From assembly GCF_018687715.1 (NCBI RefSeq), contig NC_056766.1:16494001-16558000 (forward strand): a stretch of DNA of 64,000 bases, read 5' to 3'. Under the pieces are notes generated by a model, which ran no database searches, was not told the DNA's origin, and was given only the letters and a program-made list of their open reading frames with translations. Positions 1 through 11,794 of this stretch are shown one piece after another. Position numbers and translations under genes: made by a program. Source of the stretch: Carya illinoinensis. Taxonomy: Eukaryota; Streptophyta; Magnoliopsida; Fagales; Juglandaceae. Each line of letters begins with the position of its first letter. Positions within the stretch are counted from its first letter, which is position 1.

Positions 1-181
1 ATCTCTTGTTAAAGAAGATAAGAAGGCCACTTTATGTATTAAATTATGATAATTTGACTTTACATTATGTCACCCCCAAAAATACTCGTGAACAGTTGGA
101 ACATATGGTAATAAAAGCATTATTATAAGTTCACCAAAAGATATCCTCCAAGCTGCCTCTTGCAAAATATTGTCGCCAATA

Positions 182-2562
182 ATGGATCTTCTTTCCCTTC
201 TTTCCCCTTGCCTAAATTCTGTTGTAGTTGGAGCACTTGCCATAGCTCTGTTGTTATTTCATCTTTTAAGGAGGTCTAAAGATGGCTTGCTCAAAACCCC
301 ACCAAGTCCGCCGGGTGCATGGCCTATAGTGGGTCACCTGCCTCTATTGGGAGGAAGCCAACTTCCCCACAAAACTTTGGGAGCCATGGCAGACAAATAC
401 GGTCCGGCTTTCACTATCCAGATAGGGTTGCACCTAGCCTTGGTGTTGAGCAATTGGGAGGTGGCTAAGGAGTGCTTCACAACCAACGATGTCGCTGTTT
501 CCTCTCGACCCAAACTTGTTGCTTCAAAGCAATTGGGATATAACTCTGCCATGTTCAGCCGCGCAGCCTATGGTTCCTATTGGCGTGAATTGCGTAAAAT
601 AGTCACCGTAGAGCTACTCTCTAATCGTCGGCTTGAACTTCTTTCTCACGTTCGAGTCTCCGAAGTTGAGACCTCCTTAGCACAGCTATACAAACTTTGG
701 ACCAAGCAAAGGGACAACTCAGGCCAGGTTATGGTGGATCTGAAGCAGTGGATTGGGGACATGAATCTTAACTTGATTGTTAGGATGGTTGCTGGAAAGC
801 GGTACGACTTTTCTACTAGTATAGGGGATCATAACAAAGAAAAGGCACGTAGTTTTCAAAAAGCATTGAGGGAGTTTTTTCGTTTGCTTGGGTTGTTCGT
901 GGTGTCGGATGCCATTCCTTGCCTTGGTTGGTTGGATTATGGTGGACATGAGAAGGCCATGAAGAGAACTGCCAAAGAATTGGACAGTATGATTGGGGAA
1001 TGGCTGGAAGATCATAAGCGTAAGAGGGCTTTAGGTGAGGGTAAAGGGGAGCAAGATTTCATGGATGTAATGCTTTCTATCCTCGATGGTGCAGACCAGC
1101 TTGCAGGCAATGATGCGGATACAATCAACAAAGCCACATGTTTGGTAGGCATTCGCTTTTCTCTTCTATATATTCTGCAATATTTGTGCCAATTGATTAA
1201 TATCATGTTACCCAAAAACTCAATTTCCCGACCATAGTTTTCAAACCTTTAGATGACTCAAATTAACAATTCGTCATTAGACTAACAATTCACTTCTAAG
1301 ACTGAAAATCCCACAGCCCATTATCCAAATGATAGAGAATATAATAAAATAGAAAAGGATTGAGATGGAGAAAAGAGAAGGAGGCCGGGAGAGAATTTGA
1401 TAAATATAAGAATCTAATTGCTATTAAGGTTTCTTGGGCTTGAATGTAAGGGGAAAATATATGAATTTGGCTACGTACAAGTAAAGTCGCGTACTAATTT
1501 ACGTATTAATACTGATTCATTCATATTCAAATTCAAATTAGTACTGTTTTTAATAAAATTTACTTTTTGACCAATCACATTAGATTAGTGTACAGATTAG
1601 TCCGCAATTGTGCTTATAATTAGATTTTTTCAAAATATATATCACTCAAGTTTGCAGAAAAATAATTGTTGTATTTTATTTTCCTCAATTTTTGCTTCAC
1701 AAGGTTTGAACTTGCATGGGTTAATCCTGCATAATAACCCGATGTATAAAACAATCTTTTGATTTCTGTTTTGTGTCCGCAAGAAGTTATTATAATAAAA
1801 TAGGAAAATAAAACAGAGATCGTGTGTTCAGCTATGATTATTTTTAAGAAGAATGATTGAGTTGTTCCAATTCTACCTTCAAGGTAATGAGTTATGAATT
1901 TTCAACAAAATTGCACCTTGCAGAATCTGATCGCAGGGGCCGGTGACGCCAACACTCTTACCCTAACTTGGGCAATATCGCTCTTGCTAAACAACCGGCA
2001 TGTGCTTAGAGAGGCCCAAGATGAGCTTGACATCCAAGTGGGAAAGGAAAGACTTGTTGAGGACTCAGATATCAGTAAATTGGTCTATCTCCAAGCCATT
2101 GTGAAAGAGACATTACGTTTATATCCAGCAGCTCCATTAGGATCGCCGAGAGAATTCAGTGAGGACTGAATCATAGGCGGATACCATGTCACTAAAGGCA
2201 CCCGACTCATTACCAACATTTGGAAAATTCAAACGGATCCACTGATATGGTCAGACCCTCTGGAGTTTAAGCCGGAAAGCTTTTTATCAACCCACAAGGA
2301 TTTTGACGTCAGGGGTAAAAATTTTGAATTGATCCCATTCGGAAGTGGTCGAAGAGTGTGCCCCGGAGCAACTTTAGCCCTTCAAGTGGTACATTTGACA
2401 CTGGCTCGTATTTTGCACATGTTTGAGATCTCAACTCCCTCGAATGCACAGGTTGATATGACTGAGAGCTTTGGACTGACAAACATGAAAGCCACTCCCC
2501 TCGAGATTCTCATCGCACCTCGCCTACCTTCCAAGCTTTATGCATTGAAGACCATCAAATAG
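182..2562 (+). pseudogene. Cytochrome P450, CYP82-like, two exons, inactivated
   Basis: Two exons can be joined: 182-1144 (321 codons, GT donor at 1145) and 1924-2562 (AG acceptor at 1922-1923, stop at 2560). The intron is 779 bp and in phase 0, the position usual for CYP82 genes. The reading would give about 532 residues, normal for the family. Visible parts in order are an N-terminal membrane anchor (residues about 5-30), a proline hinge (PPSPPG), the C-helix WRELR, the I-helix (322-336), the K-helix KETLR (382-386) and the haem loop [10 protein letters not shown] with Cys467. Three defects are seen. Codon 403 is TGA (2167-2169) where relatives carry a sense codon, usually Cys. The PERF motif reads PESF, so the conserved Arg is Ser440. 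The conserved I-helix Thr after Asp329 is Ala330. Intact CYP82 enzymes are ER-bound monooxygenases of specialised metabolism. This copy looks dead, although the rest of the frame is open, so inactivation may be recent. The ATG at 182 was chosen; the upstream in-frame codon at 170 is TTG. Confidence 0.9.
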
Positions 2563-3017
2563 AATTCATGCATGCATGCATGCAGTATGGGTCTCAGAAT
2601 TGTAGTTTGATCAAGATTTCCAAAACTTTGCTTAATTTAGTTGTCCAATAAATTAATTAGTAGTGCCGCTTTGCACCATGCACGTAAAAGTTGGTACGTA
2701 ATTATTGTACGTAATAGATTGGCAATTACAATATGCCTACATGATTGAACATTAATATATATTGGAACCTGGTATGGAAAACCATGCACCTGATCTATGC
2801 TCGATGGCCTCCATAATGTTAGTCAATACATGATAATGAATAAATTTAGTTTTTCTCATTCTGGCACTCGATTTTATCTCAAGAAAATTGTTTTTTATAT
2901 ACACAATACAGTGCTGAAAATTGTGCGTCGCATTCATCCACGAATTCTATATGTTTTATATGTGATGAGTGCTAACGACACGTAAATGATGCATGGAGAT
3001 TCAAAATTTTTGCAATA
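2563..3017. other. Intergenic spacer downstream of the P450
   Basis: AT-rich sequence without a convincing gene. It opens with four CATG units (2567-2584) just after the P450 stop. Short open frames on both strands here show no recognisable domain and overlap each other, so they are treated as chance. Confidence 0.6.
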
Positions 3018-3166
3018 CTTATGATTAGGCCTGCAACCCGGCCAACCCGGGCTGTGTTTGGACTCGACCCAACCCTGTCCGATTATCAGAAGAACAAAAC
3101 ACAACTCGATCCGACTAAAGTCGGATCATCCGACTTTGCTCAGAATACCGAAATAGGCACAAAACT

Positions 3167-3471
3167 CGCCGGATTTCCACCACGAACTTGGTGTAGTAGA
3201 AACATACAGCGTAGTGGAGACGCCGGCCGAACAATAAGATGACGACAACTCGCGTTTTCCTTGGTCTAGTACCCCGTAAGAATGAAGACACCGCCGCTAG
3301 TGACACACCGATGAGGATCGCCAGATCTCCTCCGCGAACTTGGTGTAGCAGAAAACATACAACATAGTGGAGACGCCGGCCGAACAATAAGATGACGACA
3401 ACCCACGTTTTCCTTGGCCTCGTACCCCGTAAGACCGAAGACACCGCTGCCAATAACACACCGATGAGGAA
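3167..3471. repeat. Two tandem copies of a ~152-bp unit inside the hAT-like element
   Basis: The stretch around GAACTTGGTGTAG at 3184 recurs at 3336, and the two units align to their ends (ACCGATGAGG at about 3307 and 3460). They differ by scattered substitutions, so the duplication is not recent. Confidence 0.75.
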
Positions 3472-3500
3472 CCATGAATCAAGTCCACCAACCACGTTTT

Positions 3501-3790
3501 CCGTCGAGTCCATGAATCGAGTCAAGACCCGATCCCTCAACCTCAACAGAGTCTCCATGAGCGCCCTCCCATATTTTCCCCAGCTCTGAAACCATCTCTT
3601 GGGGAGAAACTCGTTGATCTCTTGGGGAGAACTCATCCCACCACGTGAACGTCTTCTTCATCTCATGCTGGCTCCGAGCCTTCCGTCGAGTCCATGAATC
3701 GAGTCAAGATCCGATCCCTCAACCTCAATAAAGTCTCCATGAGCACCCTCCCATAGTTTCCCCAGGTCAGACGATCTCTTGGGGAGAACC
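3501..3790. repeat. Second internal duplication of the hAT-like element, spacing ~182 bp
   Basis: A segment of about 110 bp starting CCGTCGAGTCCATGAATCGA at 3501 recurs at 3683, each copy ending in a CTTGGGGAGAA motif. The copies are separated by about 70 bp of other sequence. Confidence 0.75.
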
Positions 3791-4029
3791 TGTTGGCATG
3801 AACACCCCCCTTCCTGAAAATTTGAGATCTAGAAAGAAAATAAAAAAGACGAAGACGGGTTGAGCGAGTTGTACGGTTCGAATCCGACCACTAGCCAAAA
3901 TCGTTCTTCTCAGATCGGGTCGGGTCGGTGTTCATGGATAGGCCGGGTCGCTCGGTTTCCTGCACAGGCCTACTTATGATCAGATCACGTAGAGTTTTCT
4001 ACCCAAACTCCAAGGTGATAGACCTGTAT

Positions 4030-6331
4030 TGTAATATCTAGGTCGGGCCAAGTCCAAGCCGTACCATAGGCCAGACCCATGAAGACTCTACATAGTGTTT
4101 TTTTGGTAAGTTGACTCTTTTTCCTATTCAGTTTCTTTTTTTTCTTTTTCCGTTATCCTCTATCACCCCCACGCCCGAAGCCCCTCTTCCCTCCATCATC
4201 TCTACACCGTTTTTCTCTCCTCATATTCCAACTCCCGCACGGTTTCTGCACTTTTATTTTTTTCTCTCACATAAAGTTTTTCCACTCATCATGCCAAGAT
4301 ACTCAGGCTCTCGCTCTCTCCTGAAATTTGTTTTTGGTTCGTCTCTCGTTGCTGCTGTGTTTTCCACGAACCTTGCACTCTCGTCGCCTTTGGTTGATCT
4401 TCACTGGTGAGTCACTTTCTCTCATCTTATCTCTCTCTTCTTCTCTTTCTATTGTTTCTGTATTCAATATGAATCCTAATTTTCATTTTAGGTTTGTGTT
4501 AAATTGAACCCTAGAACGTTTCCTTTTATCTCCGTTGGACCGAAGCTAACGCTGTCTCTGGCATTTCTTCTCTTCGCGCAGGTGAGCTCTTTCGCCTCAA
4601 TCTTCTACGCTCTGTTCTCATCCTCACTCTCACTCTCGTACACACAGATTCACTTTCCCCCTCTGTTTTCACACAACCTCTGTTTTATTTTCACATACAT
4701 GCCCATATCTCTCTTCGTAACTTGAGACTTTAACCAATTTTAGTTTGTGCTCTTCTTTCCTTTTGAGTCCTACCACCGTGAGCACACCTTGCGTAAATAC
4801 TGGTAAGGCGGACTTCTTGCTCTCCAAAATTCAAGTAATTAATTTTTAAGTGCATATTCTTTTGTATATATGTATCTTCGGAAGATGGTGATTTATATAT
4901 ATATATATATTGTGCTGGGAATTGCGGTTTTGTGATGAAAGGTGGATGGTTTGTGAATTGATGTGGGTTGTGAGGATTGTAGTTACAGGCTGTATATGTT
5001 GTTTTGTTGGAGTTTGAAGTGATTGTTGGGTGTTGTTAAGTGAGAAATAAGATTGAAGGAAGTTGCTGGAAATTTTCTGTGGGTTATGTTGGAATGATGA
5101 AATCAATAGACGATGTTGTTTTTTTTGTGTGTTGCGGGCTGGGAGTATTTGATGGCTGTTTGAGTCAATTTTTATAGGTTGTTCAGTTGTTGTGATGTTG
5201 TGAGGTGGAATATTACGAAGCTATTCGGGTTTTTAGGGGACTATTCAAGTTTATTTTTATTTTTTATGATGGATTTTGAGTTAATAGGGTTTGGTTTGGG
5301 TTGTTATCAAACGATTAGTAGCTTTCTGGGTTGGTTTATTTAAAATTTTGGTTTATGTTTTGACTAGGTGGTGATACTGTTATTAGAGTTTAGACCCAAG
5401 AGTAGATACTACACGAAAGTCAAGTAAACGGGATTTCTATATTAGATTTTGCAAAAAAAGAAAATGAAATGAGGTTGACTTTTAAAAATATGCATGTTTG
5501 TTTTTTAAAAGAAATCTGAAAGACAACCTCAATTATTTGTTCTGGCATTACTTATAACTCTGTATGAAAGAGAAAATACTTTTGTCATGAATGGTGTAGA
5601 CATGAGCTTATTTTGCATATTATTTATGAACTTTGTAAAAAGAGCGAAAATGAGATTCTTAAAATTTTATTGTGGTTAAAATGAAGATACTTTGATTTTG
5701 CTCTGTTGAATATATGAAATGATCTGAAGCTGTTCAGTATTCTATTATGATATGATGTGTAAGCTAAAAAACTTTGGCATGAGTTTCTGATTTTACATCT
5801 GAATATAATCTATTTCTGATGATATGTTCGTTTTGCTTATGTTAAGGCCTCGCCATGGGCATAATAGTGGCATCAGGCCCCGCCATGGATATAATAGTAG
5901 CATAAGGCCCTGCTATGGGTGTAATAGTGGCATACGACCCCGTCATGGATATAATAGTGGCATACGGCCTCACCACGGGTATAATGTGGCACAACCCTAC
6001 CATGGTGATGAAACATGGAAAACGACCTCACCACGGGTATAATGTGGCACAAACCTACCACAAGGATAAAATATGGAATACGGCCCAACCACGGGTATAA
6101 TGGTGATTTATAAACCTACCACAGGGGTGAAACATGGTACTTAGCCACGGGTATAATGATGGTTTATAACCTTATCACGGGGATTAAAGGTGGTATCTGT
6201 CTCGATATGATGCCCCAATAAAATAAGAAGATTATGTTTCAGTTTACGATATACCAAAAGATTTTTGGAATAAGAACTTTTCTCAAAACTTCGCTCTGAT
6301 ATTTTGTAATATGTTTTGTTTTTTGCATTTT
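4030..6331 (+). mobile_element. LTR-like segment (chromovirus style), 3' truncated by the satellite array
   Basis: The segment opens TGTAATATCTAGGTCGGGCC, a TG start typical of large plant Ty3/gypsy LTRs. It then shows the order seen in the other long LTRs of this window: a C/T-rich leader (4110-4780), a G/T-rich stretch (4880-5350), AT-rich sequence, and a minisatellite (5838-6190). No matching CA end is found before the satellite starts at 6332, so the 3' part appears lost. The exon-like look of 4111-4725 (CT-rich, GGTGAGT motifs) is better explained as LTR leader than as a gene. Family assignment is by resemblance only. Confidence 0.5.
5838..6190 (+). repeat. Minisatellite with ~34-bp diverged units
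   Basis: Repeated motifs of the form GGCC(T/C)CACCACGGGTATAAT, followed by GTGGCA or GATGAAACATGG, recur about every 34 bp, with some units paired into longer ones. Copies are diverged. Similar tandem blocks sit inside the two other long LTRs of this window, which supports the LTR reading of this segment. Confidence 0.8.
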
Positions 6332-6775
6332 GATGCGAGACCTGACCCAAGAGCCAGATTTGACCCAGTCTCGGCTTGGAATATTGGGGGGCTAGCATGG
6401 ATTATTTATTGGACTTTTGAACCCAACGCAAGAGCACATAATTGTATTAATAAAATAAAATAAAAATAAAGAGAAAGCAAGAGCTCATACAGCTCGTATT
6501 TTTGCTCAAAAAGCTTTTCAAGTTAAGCAAGTGGGAAGGGCTAGATTATATTTTACTAGTTTTTTCTTGCAACAATGGTAGCAATCACTACTGAACTCAC
6601 CAGAGTAATCATTTGTGGCCATAAAGCATCACAAACGCCAAAGATCGTAAAAAAGATTCATTTTTTTAGTATGTATACATAAATGGCCGAACTGAATTGT
6701 TAGATTTACCTATATGTGTTGTTTATGGGGTACAGTCATGAAGATAATTAATACAGATGGATATATCTTTTTCGA

Positions 6776-9700
6776 TTTTCTGCATTAATTGGAGTGATTC
6801 TCTCCCTAATAACTCGGAGGCTTTACCTAGAATACATTGTTGTGTGCCTATGTAGGACTTATCAGATGCATCGTGGGTTCTTTGGCATTCACTACGATGG
6901 ACCTATAAGTACCAAATTTCCATTCCAACCATCAACATCAAGAATGAGAAAAATTGGTTGCACAATTGCAGAATTTTTTTCTAAAAAAATAGCTGATACC
7001 ATATGAGTCAGGAAGAAAGATAAAAAAAATGTTGGGCTAATAAAAATGTAGCTGTACACCTTAACATTCTTCCACCATCGAGAACGGACAGTTTCCGGGA
7101 GATACTCATTGACATCTTCTTTGATGCGAGACCTAACCTAAGAGCCAGATCTAACCGAGTCTCGGCTTGGAATATTGGGGGTTTAGCATGGATTATTTAC
7201 CCACCTTTTAAACCTAACGCAAGAGCACATAATTGATTTAATAAAATAAGACAAAAATAAAGAGTAAGCAAGAGTGCATACAGCTCACTTTTTTGCTCGA
7301 GAAGCTTACCAAGTTTAGCTGGTGGGAAGGGCTAGATTACAATTTACAAGTTTTTTCTTGCAACAATGGTAGCAATCACTACTGAACTCACCAGAGCAAT
7401 CATTTGAGGCCATAAAGCATCACAAACGGCAAAAATCGTAAAAAGGATTCATTCTTTTATTATATATATATATATATAATGGCTGAATTGAATTGTTAGA
7501 TTTACCTATATGTGCTGTTTATAGGGGTACAGTCGTGAAGATAATCAATACAGATGGATATATCTTTTTTGATTTTCTGCAATAATTGGAGTGATTCTCT
7601 CCCTAATAACTCGAAGGCTTTACCTAGCACACATTGTTGTCTGCCTCTGTATGACTTATCAGATACATTATGGGTTCTATGGCATTCACTACAATGGACC
7701 TTTAAGTACAAAATATCCATTCCAACCATCAACATCAAGAATGAGAAAAATAGTTTGGAAAATTGCAGATTTTTTTAAAAAACGCTGATACCATATCAAT
7801 CCGCAAAAATGATAAAAAAAGCGTTGGTTTCATAAAAGCGTAGCTGTACCCCTTACTCTTCTTCCACTATTGAGAATGAAGAGTTTCCGTGAGATGCTTG
7901 TTGACAATTTCTCTGATGCGAGACCTGACCCAAGAGCCAGATCTGACCCAGTCTCGACTTCGAATATTGGGGGGGTTAGCAAGGATTATTTATCGACCTT
8001 TTGAACCCAACGCAAGAGCACATAATTGTATTAATGAAATAAGACAAAAATAAACAGTAAGCAAGAGCTCATACAGCTCGAATTTTTGCTCATAAAGCTT
8101 ATCAGGTTCAACTAGTGGGAAGGGCAAGATTATGTTTTACTAGTTTTTTCTTGCAACAATGATAGCAATCACTATTGAACTCACCAGAGCTATCATTTGA
8201 GGCCATAAAGCATCACAAAAGCCAGAGATCGTAAATAAGATTCCTTCTTTTAGTATGTATATAAAAATGGCTGAATTGAAATTTTAGATTTACCTATACG
8301 TGTTGTTTATAGGGGTACAATCGTGAAGATAATGAAAATAGATGGATATATCTTTTTCGATTTCTTGCATTAATTGTAGTGATTCTGTCCCTAATGATAT
8401 GGATTCTTTGGCAATCACTACGATGGATCTATAAGTACTAAATATCCATTCCAACCATCAACATCAAGAATGAGAAAAATTGGTTGGAAAATTGCAGTAT
8501 TTTCTCTAAAAAAAGGGCTGATACCATATTAGTTCGGAAGAAAGATTAAAAAAGTGTTGGGTTCATAAAAGTGTAGCTGCACGCCGTACCCTTCTTCCAC
8601 TGTCGAGAACGGAGTGTTTTCGTGAGATGACGGTTGACATTTTCTTTGATGCAAGACCTGACCCAGTCTCGGCTTGGAATATTGGGGGTGGTTAGCATGG
8701 ATTATTTATCGACCTTTTGAACCCAACTTAAGAGCACATAATTTTATTAATAAAATAAGACAAAAATAAAGAGTAAGCAAGAGCTCATACAGCTCGCATT
8801 TTTGCTCAAGAAGCTTATCAAGTTCAGCAAGTGAGAAAGGCTAGATTATGTTTTACTAGTTTTTTCTTGCAACAACGGTAGCAATCACTACTGAACTCAC
8901 TAGAGCTATAATTTGAGGCCATAAAGCATCACAAAAGCCAAAGATCGTAAAAAAGATTCCTTCTTTTAGTATGTATATATAAATGGTTGAACTGAAATGT
9001 TAGATTTACCTATACGTGTTGTTTATAAGGGTACAGTTGTGAAGATAATGAATACAGATGGACATATCTTTTTCGGTTTTCTGCATTAATTGGAGTGATT
9101 CTCTCCCTAATAACTCGGAGGCTTTACCTAGAATACATTGTTGTGTGCCTATGTAGGACTTATCAGATGCATCGTGGGTTCTTTGGCATTCACTACGATG
9201 GACCTATAAGTACCAAATTTCCATTCCAACCATCAACATCAAGAATGAGAAAAATTGGTTGCACAATTGCAGAATTTTTTTCTAAAAAAATAGCTGATAC
9301 CATATGAGTCAGGAAGAAAGATAAAAAAAATGTTGGGCTAATAAAAATGTAGCTGTACACCTTAACATTCTTCCACCATCGAGAACGGACAGTTTCCGGG
9401 AGATACTCATTGACATCTTCTTTGATGCGAGACCTAACCTAAGAGCCAGATCTAACCGAGTCTCGGCTTGGAATATTGGGGGTTTAGCATGGATTATTTA
9501 CCCACCTTTTAAACCTAACGCAAGAGCACATAATTGATTTAATAAAATAAGACAAAAATAAAGAGTAAGCAAGAGTGCATACAGCTCACTTTTTTGCTCG
9601 AGAAGCTTACCAAGTTTAGCTGGTGGGAAGGGCTAGATTACAATTTACAAGTTTTTTCTTGCAACAATGGTAGCAATCACTACTGAACTCACCAGAGCAA

Positions 9701-11377
9701 TCATTTGAGGCCATAAAGCATCACAAACGGCAAAAATCGTAAAAAGGATTCATTCTTTTATTATATATATATATATATAATGGCTGAATTGAATTGTTAG
9801 ATTTACCTATATGTGCTGTTTATAGGGGTACAGTCGTGAAGATAATCAATACAGATGGATATATCTTTTTTGATTTTCTGCAATAATTGGAGTGATTCTC
9901 TCCCTAATAACTCGAAGGCTTTACCTAGCACACATTGTTGTCTGCCTCTGTATGACTTATCAGATACATTATGGGTTCTATGGCATTCACTACAATGGAC
10001 CTTTAAGTACAAAATATCCATTCCAACCATCAACATCAAGAATGAGAAAAATAGTTTGGAAAATTGCAGATTTTTTTAAAAAACGCTGATACCATATCAA
10101 TCCGCAAAAATGATAAAAAAAGCGTTGGTTTCATAAAAGCGTAGCTGTACCCCTTACTCTTCTTCCACTATTGAGAATGAAGAGTTTCCGTGAGATGCTT
10201 GTTGACAATTTCTCTGATGCGAGACCTGACCCAAGAGCCAGATCTGACCCAGTCTCGACTTCGAATATTGGGGGGGTTAGCAAGGATTATTTATCGACCT
10301 TTTGAACCCAACGCAAGAGCACATAATTGTATTAATGAAATAAGACAAAAATAAACAGTAAGCAAGAGCTCATACAGCTCGAATTTTTGCTCATAAAGCT
10401 TATCAGGTTCAACTAGTGGGAAGGGCAAGATTATGTTTTACTAGTTTTTTCTTGCAACAATGATAGCAATCACTATTGAACTCACCAGAGCTATCATTTG
10501 AGGCCATAAAGCATCACAAAAGCCAGAGATCGTAAATAAGATTCCTTCTTTTAGTATGTATATAAAAATGGCTGAATTGAAATTTTAGATTTACCTATAC
10601 GTGTTGTTTATAGGGGTACAATCGTGAAGATAATGAAAATAGATGGATATATCTTTTTCGATTTCTTGCATTAATTGTAGTGATTCTGTCCCTAATGATA
10701 TGGATTCTTTGGCAATCACTACGATGGATCTATAAGTACTAAATATCCATTCCAACCATCAACATCAAGAATGAGAAAAATTGGTTGGAAAATTGCAGTA
10801 TTTTCTCTAAAAAAAGGGCTGATACCATATTAGTTCGGAAGAAAGATTAAAAAAGTGTTGGGTTCATAAAAGTGTAGCTGCACGCCGTACCCTTCTTCCA
10901 CTGTCGAGAACGGAGTGTTTTCGTGAGATGACGGTTGACATTTTCTTTGATGCAAGACCTGACCCAGTCTCGGCTTGGAATATTGGGGGTGGTTAGCATG
11001 GATTATTTATCGACCTTTTGAACCCAACTTAAGAGCACATAATTTTATTAATAAAATAAGACAAAAATAAAGAGTAAGCAAGAGCTCATACAGCTCGCAT
11101 TTTTGCTCAAGAAGCTTATCAAGTTCAGCAAGTGAGAAAGGCTAGATTATGTTTTACTAGTTTTTTCTTGCAACAACGGTAGCAATCACTACTGAACTCA
11201 CTAGAGCTATAATTTGAGGCCATAAAGCATCACAAAAGCCAAAGATCGTAAAAAAGATTCCTTCTTTTAGTATGTATATATAAATGGTTGAACTGAAATG
11301 TTAGATTTACCTATACGTGTTGTTTATAAGGGTACAGTTGTGAAGATAATGAATACAGATGGACATATCTTTTTCGG
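6776..11377. repeat. Apparently perfect tandem duplication, 2 x 2301 bp (three monomers each)
   Basis: The block from about 6776 to 9076 is repeated from about 9077 to 11377 with no difference found at the places compared, including identical translations of every open frame in it. Spacings of 792 and 733 repeat in the same order. On both sides identity breaks within a few bases: GATTTTCTGCATT against GGTTTTCTGCATT on the left, and TTTTCTGCATT against TTTTTTGCATT on the right. Neighbouring monomers outside this block differ clearly, so the duplication is very young or an assembly artefact. Confidence 0.85.
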
Positions 11378-11780
11378 TTTTTTGCATTAATTGTAGTGAT
11401 TCTCACCCTAATAACTCGGAGCCTTTACCTAGCATACATTGTTTTGTGCCTCTTTAAGACTTATCAGATCCATTATGGATTTTTTGGCATTCACTACGAT
11501 GGACATGTAAGTACTAAATTTCCATTCCAACTGTCGACATCAATAAAGAAAAATAGGATGCAAAATTGCAGAATTTTTTCTAAAAAAAGCTCTAATACCA
11601 TATCAATACGGAAGAAAGAAAAAAAAATGTGTTGGGTTCATAAAAGTGTAGCTGCACCCATTACCCTTCTTCCACCGTCAAGAACGGAGAGTTTCCGTGA
11701 GATGCTCGTTGACATCTTCTCTGCTGCAAGGCCTGACCTAAGAGCCAAATCTGATCCAGTGTCGGCTTGGAATATTTTGC

Positions 11781-11794
11781 GGGGGGGGGGGGGG
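11781..11794 (+). repeat. Run of 14 G within a satellite monomer
   Basis: The short G run that precedes TTAG in each monomer (usually 5-8 G) is expanded here to 14. It is a likely site of slippage or sequencing error and a candidate quadruplex. Confidence 0.85.

Larger units (their letters stand above)
3026..3972. mobile_element. Non-autonomous hAT-like DNA transposon with 8-bp target duplication
   Basis: The element begins TAGGCCTGCAACCCGG and ends in the inverted form of TAGGCCTGTGCAGG, giving short imperfect terminal inverted repeats. It is flanked by the identical 8-mer CTTATGAT at 3018-3025 and 3973-3980. An 8-bp duplication with TAGG-type ends is the signature of the hAT superfamily. 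At 947 bp with no transposase-like frame it must be non-autonomous. Both ends are rich in GGGTCGG/CCGACC-type motifs, as is common in subterminal regions of plant hAT elements. The interior is GC-richer than its surroundings and contains two internal duplications. Direction of the original gene, if any, is not visible. Confidence 0.82.

Noticed and set aside
3877..3891. tRNA-like GGTTCGAATCCGACC (T-arm or B-box)
   Set aside because: No cloverleaf can be drawn around it; it belongs to the GGGTCGG-rich end of the hAT-like element.
4111..4725. Possible spliced gene with a secretory-like N-terminus
   Set aside because: The CT-rich composition and GGTGAGT motifs match the leader of long LTRs elsewhere in the window, and no domain or continuation was found.
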